From Thermoguttaceae bacterium (GTDB taxonomy: Bacteria; Planctomycetota; Planctomycetia; Pirellulales; Thermoguttaceae): DNA of 5,765 nucleotides. Positions 1-5,520 of this stretch are shown one piece after another. The translations under genes were made by a program, and so were the position numbers. The notes under the pieces are model-generated. The model made no database searches and was not told the origin of the DNA. It worked only from the letters and a program-made list of their open reading frames with translations. How positions within the stretch are numbered: the stretch's first letter is position 1; each line of letters opens with the position of its first letter. The stretch is taken from positions 1-5,765 of the forward strand of contig JAFYVO010000224.1 in NCBI GenBank assembly GCA_017549085.1, in the 5' to 3' direction.

Positions 1-310
1 TAGAGACAGGATGGATGAAATTGACCAGTACGGCCACGATCGCGGCACAAAGCGTACTGAACAGATAGAGAAAGATGACGGTACGGAACTTTGACATATT
101 GCCTCCCCTGGCATTGGCCAGAGAGGAAGAGACCAGTACAAAGACCAGCAGCGGCGCGATCGCTTTCAGGGCGCCGACGAAAAGCGTCCCGAGCGTTCCG
201 ACAACCGTCGCTTCCGGACAAAGGAAGCCGAGCGCGACGCCCAAAAGGAGCCCGACGGCGATGCGGGCGATCAACGAAAGACGGTTCCAACGGCCAAGAA
301 AGCGGTTCAT
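1..310 (-). CDS. sstT: Serine/threonine:Na+ symporter SstT, N-terminal part (3' end beyond left edge)
   Basis: This is the first 103 residues of an inner-membrane sodium-coupled serine/threonine importer of the dicarboxylate/amino acid:cation symporter (DAACS) family. SstT proteins are about 400-415 residues, so roughly three quarters lies outside the window. The best evidence is the segment around residues 39-66 (GTLGTLFVGALKAIAP followed by a hydrophobic run and SSSLAN), which closely matches the second membrane region of E. coli SstT as I remember it, then FLYLFST near residue 80. Three hydrophobic segments are visible at about residues 13-33, 38-63 and 78-98, after a short basic N-terminus. 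The ATG is supported by AAGGAA ten bases upstream. It lies 72 bases downstream of the isomerase gene on the same strand, so co-transcription is possible. Base composition is near 50% GC in the distal part (positions 1-120) against about 65% near the start. Family call is firm; substrate is inferred from the family. Confidence 0.92.
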   Translation of the reverse strand, partial: MNRFLGRWNRLSLIARIAVGLLLGVALGFLCPEATVVGTLGTLFVGALKAIAPLLVFVLVSSSLANARGGNMSKFRTVIFLYLFSTLCAAIVAVLVNFIHPVS

Positions 311-320
311 CGGTTGCGGG

Positions 321-326
321 TTCCTT
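321..326 (-). promoter_or_regulatory. Ribosome binding site of sstT
   Basis: AAGGAA on the minus strand, ten bases before the ATG at 310. It supports this start for the symporter and shows that the gene can be translated independently of the upstream isomerase. Confidence 0.6.
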
Positions 327-382
327 TTAGGGGCGCGGTTTTCAACGGAACGACGGGGCGAAGTTTGTCGGTTGGATCGGTT

Positions 383-1249
383 TTAACGAACGGTCGGCGG
401 CGCGACGCTCTTCAAATAGCGGAGCGACTCGCGACCGAGTTCGACGACGCCGGGGGAATAGTCGAACGGCTCGACGCCGACCCAACCGTTGAAACCGACG
501 TCGGTTAAGGCTTGCAAAATCGGCGCGAAATCGAGCGCCCCGAATCCGGGCCCGCGGAGGTTCGGGTCGTTCGCGTGAAAGGTCGGCGCGCTTCGGCGAC
601 CGAGCGCGGCGCGAATCGTTTCGGGGATCGACGCGCTTTCGCACCCCGCCATCGCCTTGCAGTCGAGGTGGAGCGAGACCGTTTGGGGCGAACCGAGTTT
701 TTCGATGAAGGCGAGCGTTTCGTCGGCGGTCGTCCAAAAGTTCGTTTCGGTCGGCGCGAGCGCTTCGAGGGCGAGGGTAACGCCGGTTCGTTCGAGCGTC
801 GGAAGAACGAGCGAAATCGTTTCGAGCGCGGACTCCTCGGCGTCGGCGCGGCTAAACTCCGGCAAAATCGAACGTTGCGCGGGCGAGCCGAAAACGAGGT
901 ACGAGCCGCCCAACTCGGCGCAAAGCTCGGCCAAGGCGATCAAATAGTCGGCGGTTCGGCGGCGGACGGCGCGGTCGAGCGTCGTCAAACGAAGGCCCGA
1001 CGTGTGCGCAAGAACCCAATGGAGCCCGGAAACCGCGACGCCGGAAGCGGTCGAAGCGGCTTGAACGCGGCGGCGAATCGCGGCGGAAACGCGGGCGACG
1101 TCGGTCGCTTTCGAGTCGCCGGAGACGAACGCCGGGTCGAGCGAAAACGGAGCCAACTCGGCGCCGTCGTATCCCCAAGCGGCGAACGCGTCGAACTGAT
1201 TTTCAAGGGACCAACGCAAAAACATTTCGTTGCAAAGCGCGAATTTCAT
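383..1249 (-). CDS. Sugar phosphate isomerase/epimerase-like TIM-barrel protein (xylose isomerase-like / AP endonuclease 2 superfamily)
   Basis: A 288-residue cytoplasmic protein of the xylose isomerase-like TIM-barrel superfamily, whose members isomerise or epimerise sugars and related polyols using a divalent metal. It opens with MKFALCNEMF and has GAELAPF around residue 30 and GLHWVL around 76. The four expected metal ligands appear at family-like spacing: Glu162 (ALEAL), Asp196 (HLDCKAM), His225 (FHANDPN) and Glu260 (GVEPFDY). This spacing resembles that of D-psicose/D-tagatose 3-epimerases, so the site looks intact. The frame is open for a further 54 codons upstream, but I place the start at the ATG at 1249: it has CCGGAG eight bases upstream, and the upstream residues are Pro/Arg-rich and unlike the family. 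Length is usual for the family. It precedes sstT on the same strand and may be co-transcribed with it. The true substrate cannot be read from the sequence; inosose or keto-sugar epimerisation are alternatives. Confidence 0.88.
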   Translation of the reverse strand: MKFALCNEMFLRWSLENQFDAFAAWGYDGAELAPFSLDPAFVSGDSKATDVARVSAAIRRRVQAASTASGVAVSGLHWVLAHTSGLRLTTLDRAVRRRTADYLIALAELCAELGGSYLVFGSPAQRSILPEFSRADAEESALETISLVLPTLERTGVTLALEALAPTETNFWTTADETLAFIEKLGSPQTVSLHLDCKAMAGCESASIPETIRAALGRRSAPTFHANDPNLRGPGFGALDFAPILQALTDVGFNGWVGVEPFDYSPGVVELGRESLRYLKSVAPPTVR

Positions 1250-1257
1250 CGGCGGAA

Positions 1258-1263
1258 CTCCGG
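1258..1263 (-). promoter_or_regulatory. Ribosome binding site deciding the isomerase start
   Basis: CCGGAG on the minus strand lies eight bases before the ATG at 1249. It is the reason for rejecting the longer 342-residue reading that begins at 1411. Confidence 0.6.
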
Positions 1264-1382
1264 GGCGAAGGGGGAAAGACGGGAAGGGGGAAAGAACGGA
1301 CTTCGGCGCGTTCGGCGGGCGTTTGTTTCGCCGGCGTTGAACCTTATCGGACGGCGGACGGCGCGGCGTCGGGGAGACCGCG

Positions 1383-1413
1383 TTTTGTCGTTCTATTAAT
1401 ATTAATGACAAAA
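1383..1413. repeat. AT-rich inverted repeat in the isomerase upstream region
   Basis: TTTTGTC (1383-1389) and GACAAAA (1407-1413) are perfect 7-base inverted arms around a 17-base centre that itself holds the palindrome ATTAATATTAAT (1395-1406). It stands out in a CG-rich 289-base gap (1250-1538) between the esterase stop and the isomerase start, both on the minus strand. It could be an operator or AT-rich promoter element for the isomerase, but I could not fit a convincing -35/-10 pair. The rest of the gap holds a pyrimidine-rich leader (minus strand, about 1267-1296) and no gene or obvious terminator. Confidence 0.45.
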
Positions 1414-1538
1414 TCGGCTCGCGACGTCGGCAAACGGCGGCGCGAACCGAAGGAACGCTCGAAACGTCGCGTCGCGTTCGACGGCGGCGCTTCGAGCGGT
1501 TTCAAGAGGTTGGAATCGTTAGATTCGGCAAAGTCGGC

Positions 1539-2969
1539 TTATTTGCCCAGCTTCGCTTTGATCGTCGCGTCGAGCGCGGCGCCCCACGATTCGTAACCGA
1601 CGGCGTTCGGGTGAAGGAGGTCCGGCATCACGTCTTTGGTGAGGACGCCTTCTTCGTTCAGGAAGACCTTGCCGATATCGATCAGTTCGACGTAATCGAG
1701 GTCGCGAACGGCGTACGGAAGGAGCGCGTTGATCTTATCGATTTCCGATTGTTGGTCCGGGCGGTTCGTGCAGGGGAAGATTTTCAGGACGATAATCTTC
1801 ATTTCCGGGAAGAGGGAGTGGAGCTTTTTGACGATGCGGCGGTTGCCGAGCGCGATATCGGCCGGTTGACGGTCGCGGCTCCAGGTGTTGTTGACGCCGA
1901 TGAGGAGGACGGCCAGTTTCGGGTTGACGTTGCTCCAGTCGTAGTTTTCAATGCGCCAAAGGACGTGTTGCGTTTGGTCGCCGCCGATGCCGAGGTTGAT
2001 CGCCTTCATATCGCCGTAATATTTTTCCCAAACGTCTTTGCCGGCGCCTTCCCAACCGTGGGTGATCGAGTCGCCGACCATCAGGACGTCGACGTCGCCC
2101 TTCATGAGGAGTTCGTTCTTTTCGTTGTAGCGGTTCGTCCACCAGTCGCCTTCGCGCGGCGCCGGTTGAACGTCGACCGGGTTTTCGCCGAGGCCGTCGG
2201 CGATCATCGGTTCGAGCGCGTCGGCCCAAATTTGGTAACCGGCGGCGTTCGGGTGGAGCATGTCGGGCATAATTTCCTTCGGAAGCGTTCCGTCTTCCGT
2301 CAGGAACAGGTCGTTGATGCTGTAGAGTTGGACGTTTTCGACTTTGTCGCCGGCGTAGATATCGCGGAGACCGGCGTTGATGGCGTCGACGTCTTTGCGG
2401 AATTTATCGCCGACTTTGTGGTCGCGCGGGAAAACTTCCAAGAGGAGAATCTTCGTCGTCGGGTAGAGCGACTTCACTTTGTCGACGATCGCTTTGACGC
2501 CTTCGACCGTTTCCGCCGGGGAGCTGTGTTGCGCTTTGATCTTTTTGTCGCCGTCCATTTTGTCGACGGTGTGCCCGATGTTGTTCGTGCCGATCATAAT
2601 GACCGTCATTTTCGGGTTGATTTTGTCGACCGGCGAATTTTCGAGGCGCCAAAGGACGTGGCCGGTGCGGTCGCCGCTGATCCCGAAGTTCATCGCGTTG
2701 CGGTCGGCGTAGTATTTGGCCCAAACGTCTTTCCCGCCGCCTTCCCAGCCGTGCGTGATCGAGTCGCCGATCCAGAGGAGGTCGACGTTCCCTTGCGCCA
2801 TCCGTTCGGCTTGTTGCTTGTAACGACCGATATCGCGGTTTTCGAGCGTAACGGCGAGGTTTTCGGTAACGGCCGGTTGAGCGAGGGCCAAGGACGGCGC
2901 GCCGACGAAGGCGAACGTCAAGCCCAAAACGCCGACGACGAAGGCCGCCAAATTCAGCGATTTTTTCAT
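1539..2969 (-). CDS. Secreted esterase with two tandem SGNH/GDSL hydrolase domains (PAF acetylhydrolase-like)
   Basis: A 476-residue exported protein with two SGNH-hydrolase domains of the platelet-activating-factor acetylhydrolase beta/gamma-like type; such enzymes remove acetyl or short acyl groups from lipids or carbohydrates. A signal peptide fits residues 1-30: MKK, a hydrophobic core, then LALA before Gln31. Domain 1 (about 48-261) has GDSITHGW with Ser70, the GISGDRT glycine near 99, GTNN with Asn129, and DMLHPN with Asp236 and His239. Domain 2 (about 274-476) has GDSITHGW with Ser300, GIGGDQT near 329, GVNN with Asn360, and DLLHPN with Asp450 and His453. Both triads therefore look complete. 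The linker is short (about 262-273, ending in APREGD). Most family members have one domain, so this is an internal duplication. The start at 2969 is chosen for its AAAGGA nine bases upstream and the signal peptide; a 32-codon upstream extension is rejected. Deacetylation of glycans is plausible, but the substrate is unknown. Confidence 0.92.
   Translation of the reverse strand: MKKSLNLAAFVVGVLGLTFAFVGAPSLALAQPAVTENLAVTLENRDIGRYKQQAERMAQGNVDLLWIGDSITHGWEGGGKDVWAKYYADRNAMNFGISGDRTGHVLWRLENSPVDKINPKMTVIMIGTNNIGHTVDKMDGDKKIKAQHSSPAETVEGVKAIVDKVKSLYPTTKILLLEVFPRDHKVGDKFRKDVDAINAGLRDIYAGDKVENVQLYSINDLFLTEDGTLPKEIMPDMLHPNAAGYQIWADALEPMIADGLGENPVDVQPAPREGDWWTNRYNEKNELLMKGDVDVLMVGDSITHGWEGAGKDVWEKYYGDMKAINLGIGGDQTQHVLWRIENYDWSNVNPKLAVLLIGVNNTWSRDRQPADIALGNRRIVKKLHSLFPEMKIIVLKIFPCTNRPDQQSEIDKINALLPYAVRDLDYVELIDIGKVFLNEEGVLTKDVMPDLLHPNAVGYESWGAALDATIKAKLGK
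2027..2077 (-). repeat. Internal duplication, copy in SGNH domain 2
   Basis: This 51-base stretch encodes the catalytic GDSITHGW region of domain 2. By eye it matches 47 of 51 bases of 2720-2770, 693 bases away. Similar but weaker pairs occur around 1948 and 2641, and at the DxxHPN blocks around 1601 and 2244. Confidence 0.8.
2720..2770 (-). repeat. Internal duplication, copy in SGNH domain 1
   Basis: Partner of 2027-2077. The near identity at the DNA level, not only at the protein level, points to a duplication within the gene or to later gene conversion between its two halves. Confidence 0.8.
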
Positions 2970-2978
2970 AATGGCAAA

Positions 2979-2984
2979 TCCTTT
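2979..2984 (-). promoter_or_regulatory. Ribosome binding site deciding the esterase start
   Basis: AAAGGA on the minus strand, nine bases before the ATG at 2969. With the signal peptide that follows, it fixes the start and argues against the in-frame ATG at 3065. Confidence 0.65.
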
Positions 2985-3065
2985 GAGGGGGTGAGTCCGA
3001 CGGCGAAGGGCGCGTCGGAGGAACGAGGAATCGAGCGCGTCGAACGGCGGCGCTCTCTTTTTCAT

Positions 3066-3094
3066 ATCTTAACTGAAATCGGCTCCGTTTTGAA
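3066..3094 (-). promoter_or_regulatory. Candidate sigma70-type promoter for the esterase
   Basis: On the minus strand TTCAAA (3089-3094) and TAAGAT (3066-3071) are separated by 17 bases, each matching four of six consensus positions. Transcription would start near 3059, giving a leader of about 90 bases. A/T tracts lie just upstream. Position and spacing are good, but the hexamers are imperfect. Confidence 0.35.
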
Positions 3095-3097
3095 GCG

Positions 3098-3125
3098 TTT
3101 TTTTTCGAAAAAACAAAAAATTTTT
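3098..3125. other. A/T-tract cluster with palindrome
   Basis: A run of eight T, then CG, six A, C, six A and five T. It includes the palindrome TTTTTTCGAAAAAA (3100-3113). Such tracts can bend DNA or act as UP elements; here they sit directly upstream of the candidate esterase promoter. The contrast with the surrounding CG-rich sequence is strong. Confidence 0.5.
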
Positions 3126-3167
3126 CAAATTGTCGGAAAAGAACCTGTTTAAAAATTGAATATTGGA

Positions 3168-3173
3168 TATAAT
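3168..3173 (+). promoter_or_regulatory. Candidate -10 element for the acetyltransferase
   Basis: A perfect TATAAT on the plus strand within the AT-rich core. No good -35 hexamer is present at 16-18 bases upstream (the sequence there is CTGTTT or close to it). If used, the transcript leader to the ATG at 3302 would be about 120 bases. Confidence 0.35.
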
Positions 3174-3301
3174 TTCATCGCGCTTTCCTTTACGCGGGAG
3201 GGCGGAAACGGCCGAACGTCGGACGGTTAACGCTCGACGTTCTAGAATTGGCGACTATTGACAGGCAAGTTGGGCGTCGCGTCGCGGCGCGAAGAACGAC
3301 G

Positions 3302-3880
3302 ATGTTGGAAATTCGATACGTAAAACGGTTGAAAATGCGGTTCGATTACGTCGAGGGGACGCCCTTGCCGGAACCGACCCTTCCGTCCGGTTACTTTTGG
3401 ACGCCGTGGAGCGCGGCGCAGACGGCGACGCACGCTCGGCTGATTTACACGGCGTTCCATCGCGACCTCGACGCCCGCGTCTTCCCGACGTTTCGCTCTT
3501 ACGACGCTTGCGAGCGGCTGATGCGCGCGATCGCGTCGAAAAAAGAGTTCGTGCCGAAAGCGACTTGGCTGATCGGGCGGCGCGGCGGGCCGTCGGAGCA
3601 GATCGACTACTGCGCGACGATTCAAGGGATGTTGAAGGGGGACGGAACGATCGGCGGGATTTTGAACGTCGCGGTGATTCCGACCGCTCGACGGCGCGGG
3701 CTCGGGCGGGCGCTCGTCTTGAAGGCGCTGCAAGGTTTTCGCGACGTCGGCTGCGCGCAAACGACGCTCGAAGCGACCGCGGAGAACGCCGGAGCGGTGA
3801 AGCTGTACGCGTCGCTCGGGTTCGTCGTGTCGCGGGTTTCTTACGTCGAGTCGTACGTCGAAACGGGGAAATCGCTTTGA
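3302..3880 (+). CDS. GNAT-family N-acetyltransferase
   Basis: A 192-residue cytoplasmic protein of the GCN5-related N-acetyltransferase fold, which moves an acetyl group from acetyl-CoA to an amine. Motif A is clear at about residues 122-140: NVAVIPTARRRGLGRA, with the acetyl-CoA pyrophosphate-binding RRRGLG at 130-135, followed by ALVLKAL. The later fold elements are also present: TLEATAEN ending at Asn162, then AVKLYASLGF at about 165-174 with the usual Tyr169. The N-terminal half, including YFWTPW and FHRDLDARVFPTF, is not a generic GNAT sequence but resembles a planctomycete group I recall that opens with a similar EIRY-K-R motif. That supports the ATG at 3302 over a TTG at 3248 or an ATG at 3335. 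Only a weak GAAG lies upstream. It is followed by its own terminator, so it is probably monocistronic. The substrate (small molecule or protein amine) is unknown. Confidence 0.85.
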   Translation: MLEIRYVKRLKMRFDYVEGTPLPEPTLPSGYFWTPWSAAQTATHARLIYTAFHRDLDARVFPTFRSYDACERLMRAIASKKEFVPKATWLIGRRGGPSEQIDYCATIQGMLKGDGTIGGILNVAVIPTARRRGLGRALVLKALQGFRDVGCAQTTLEATAENAGAVKLYASLGFVVSRVSYVESYVETGKSL

Positions 3881-3903
3881 CGATCGAAACGATTTTAACG
3901 AAT

Positions 3904-3941
3904 AAAAGCCGTCGAGCGAAACGGAAGGCTCGGCGGCTTTT
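3904..3941 (+). terminator. Rho-independent terminator after the acetyltransferase
   Basis: A 14-base stem (AAAAGCCGTCGAGC at 3904-3917 with GCTCGGCGGCTTTT at 3928-3941; one G-T wobble) with a 10-base loop. It lies 23 bases after the stop codon and ends in TTTT, with further T-rich sequence just beyond. Confidence 0.85.
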
Positions 3942-3947
3942 GCTGTA

Positions 3948-3976
3948 TTTTGCGCGTCGAGGCGCCGATATATAAA
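3948..3976 (+). promoter_or_regulatory. Possible promoter for the M16-like gene
   Basis: TATAAA (3971-3976) within TATATAAA, with TTTTGC 17 bases upstream (3948-3953). The -10 is fair and the -35 weak. Its place directly after the preceding terminator and about 125 bases before the M16 ATG is what makes it plausible. The remaining leader is CG-rich and contains GCGTCGACGA twice (3982-3991 and 4019-4028). Confidence 0.3.
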
Positions 3977-4102
3977 GACGTGCGTCGACGACGCGGCGCG
4001 GTTTCGCGAACGGAGAACGCGTCGACGAGAAATGAAGCGAAAATTTGACGAACGCGGCGACTTTAACGAAAAGAACGCGGACGGATTGAACGGATAATAA
4101 CG

Positions 4103-5353
4103 ATGGAAGCGAAAAATCGAACTGTAGTGTTTGACAATGGGCTCGCGCTGATCGCCGAAGAAGCGCCGTGGAGCGAAGCGATCGCGTTCGCGATTCGGAC
4201 GCCCGCCGGGTCGATTTACAATCCGCCGGGGAAAGCCGGGTTGGCGAGTTTGACGTGCGAGATGACGACGCGCGGCGCGGGCGGGCTCGGGAACCGCGAG
4301 TTCCTCGAAACGCTCGAAAACCTCGGCGTCGAATCGTCGGAGTCGACGTCGCAGTCGTATATGTCGATCGGCGCGGTCGGGTTGGCGGAGCATTGGGAGC
4401 GTTCGCTCGAACTGTTGACGGCGCAAATCCGCGACCCGTTGTTCCCGGAAGACGAACTGGAATCTTGTCGCCAGATTCAATTGCAAGAGATCGCCGCGAT
4501 CGAAGACGAGCCGGCGCGCAAAACGTTGATCGAATTGGGGCGCGTCTTTTATCCCGACCCGTTCGGGCGCCCGAGTTTTGGCGACGTCGAATCGGTGAAC
4601 GCGCTGACGCTCGACGACGTTCGCGACTTTCACCGCCGCTTTTTCCGACCGAACGGAGCGGTCGTCGCGGTTTCGGGGCGTTTCGAGTGGGAGCGCGTTC
4701 TCGACAAGGTCGCGGCTCTCTTCGGCGACTGGAAACCGGTCGAGACGGAGGAAATCGTTCCGGTCGCGTCGACGACCTCGACCGTTCACCGCGAAACCGA
4801 CTCGGCGCAAACGCATATTGGGCTGGCGTTCGAGACGGTTCCGTTCGGCGACCCGGAGTATCACCGCGCTTGGGGGGGCGTCGAGGTCTTGAGCGGCGGG
4901 ATGAGTTCGCGGCTCTTTAGCGAAGTGCGCGAGAAACGGGGGCTCTGTTATTCGGTCTTCGCGTCGTACAACACGCACCAAAAATACGGCGGCGTCTTCT
5001 GTTATTGCGGAACGACGGCGGAGCGGGCGCAAGAGTCGCTCGACGTGATCGTCGGCGAAATCGACCGTCTGCGCGTCGACCCGCCGACCGAAAGCGAAAT
5101 GGAGCGGATGAAAATTCGCGCGAAGAGCGGGCGCGTGATGCAGCGCGAGTCGACGACCGCGCGGGCCGGCGCGATCGTTCGCGACTGGACGTATTTGGGG
5201 AAAATTCGGTCGTTCGACGAGACGATGGCGAGCATCGACGCGTTGACGAGCGAATCGATCGCGTCGTATTACGAAGCGCGCGGCGAACGGAAATTCCGCT
5301 TGGCGACGTCCGGCCAAGCGCCGTTGACCCTCGACGAAGCGCGCCTCTTCTAA
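4103..5353 (+). CDS. M16 (insulinase/pitrilysin)-family protein lacking the zinc-binding HxxEH motif
   Basis: A 416-residue protein with the two-lobe layout of short bacterial M16 peptidases (usual length 410-450). The N-terminal lobe starts with FDNGLALIAEE and has the family turn TPAGSIYNPPGKAGLASL. In active members the sequence that follows is HFLEH; here residues 49-53 are SLTCE, so both histidines and the glutamate are gone. The distal glutamate position remains (Glu129 in QLQEIAAIEDEP). The C-terminal lobe has the substrate-binding segment SGGMSSRLFSEVREKRG then LCYSV (about 264-285) and YCGTTAERAQ near 301. No signal peptide is seen. Non-catalytic M16 subunits are known to pair with an active partner, and planctomycetes carry similar proteins, so a structural or substrate-binding subunit is the best inference. 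No partner gene is in the window. The start is the only sensible ATG, with a weak GGAT upstream. A terminator follows. Confidence 0.88.
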   Translation: MEAKNRTVVFDNGLALIAEEAPWSEAIAFAIRTPAGSIYNPPGKAGLASLTCEMTTRGAGGLGNREFLETLENLGVESSESTSQSYMSIGAVGLAEHWERSLELLTAQIRDPLFPEDELESCRQIQLQEIAAIEDEPARKTLIELGRVFYPDPFGRPSFGDVESVNALTLDDVRDFHRRFFRPNGAVVAVSGRFEWERVLDKVAALFGDWKPVETEEIVPVASTTSTVHRETDSAQTHIGLAFETVPFGDPEYHRAWGGVEVLSGGMSSRLFSEVREKRGLCYSVFASYNTHQKYGGVFCYCGTTAERAQESLDVIVGEIDRLRVDPPTESEMERMKIRAKSGRVMQRESTTARAGAIVRDWTYLGKIRSFDETMASIDALTSESIASYYEARGERKFRLATSGQAPLTLDEARLF

Positions 5354-5365
5354 CGGCGGGCTAAA

Positions 5366-5395
5366 ACGACGTATTAATTAACGACGTATTAATTA
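5366..5395. repeat. Tandem 15-base AT-rich duplication after the M16 gene
   Basis: Two identical, adjacent copies of ACGACGTATTAATTA (5366-5380 and 5381-5395), 12 bases after the M16 stop codon. Each contains ATTAAT, and the second copy continues into TTAATTAA-like sequence and then GACAAAA at 5401-5407. It lies between convergent genes, so a promoter role is not expected. Confidence 0.8.
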
Positions 5396-5434
5396 ATAAG
5401 GACAAAAGCGGCGGTTCGCCGTCGCGAAAGAAAG

Positions 5435-5472
5435 AACCCCGGGAGCGCGTCGCGGCGCGCTCTCGGGGTTTT
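5435..5472 (+). terminator. Strong hairpin terminator after the M16 gene, possibly bidirectional
   Basis: A 15-base stem (AACCCCGGGAGCGCG at 5435-5449 with CGCGCTCTCGGGGTT at 5456-5470; one G-T wobble), a 6-base loop, then a TTTT end (5469-5472). It would end the M16 transcript. Read on the minus strand the stem is followed by TTCTTTCTTT-like sequence, so it may also serve the convergent flavin-binding gene. Confidence 0.85.
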
Positions 5473-5520
5473 GGCGTTAAAGGACGTTAAGAAACGGCGA
5501 GTTTAACGGTCGCGCGAGTT

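Larger units (their letters stand above)
2970..3301. other. Divergent intergenic region between the esterase and the acetyltransferase
   Basis: This 332-base stretch separates divergently transcribed genes. It contains the esterase leader, a markedly AT-rich core at about 3061-3178, and a CG-rich leader before the acetyltransferase. Candidate promoters for both directions fall in the AT-rich core and are listed separately. I see no gene or RNA in it; the in-frame extensions of both flanking genes into it lack ribosome binding sites and family-like sequence. Confidence 0.7.

Noticed and set aside
75..386. Short plus-strand open frames over the left edge
   Set aside because: They overlap the SstT N-terminus on the opposite strand and have no family-like sequence.
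512..1399. A 295-codon open frame on the plus strand, opposite the isomerase
   Set aside because: It is Arg/Gly-rich antisense of a gene with clear metal-binding residues.
1250..1411. A 54-residue N-terminal extension of the isomerase
   Set aside because: It is Pro/Arg-rich, lies across the AT-rich palindrome, and the ATG at 1249 has a good ribosome binding site and the family's usual opening sequence.
1504..1538. A hairpin (GAATC with GATTC) downstream of the esterase as a terminator
   Set aside because: The stem is only five bases and there is no T run after it on the minus strand.
2970..3065. A 32-residue N-terminal extension of the esterase
   Set aside because: It would bury the signal peptide inside the protein, and the ATG at 2969 has a well-placed AAAGGA.
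1611..3152. A 513-codon open frame on the plus strand, opposite the SGNH esterase
   Set aside because: It mirrors the esterase codon by codon, has a repetitive Val/Asp/Phe-rich composition, crosses the intergenic region and shows no family motif. It also repeats internally only because the esterase does.
3982..4028. The GCGTCGACGA direct repeat in the M16 leader as a riboswitch or attachment site
   Set aside because: Motifs such as GTCGAC and GCGTCG are very common in this CG-rich DNA, and no conserved RNA fold or integrase gene accompanies them.
4168..4920. A 250-codon Arg-rich frame overlapping the M16 gene on the same strand
   Set aside because: It is an out-of-frame reading of the M16 gene with a low-complexity Arg/Gly/Asp composition.
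3242..5317. A 691-codon open frame on the minus strand, opposite the acetyltransferase and M16 genes
   Set aside because: It is the antisense of two well-supported genes, is extremely rich in Arg, runs through a terminator and has no recognisable domain. The strong CG codon bias removes stop codons from the opposite strand.
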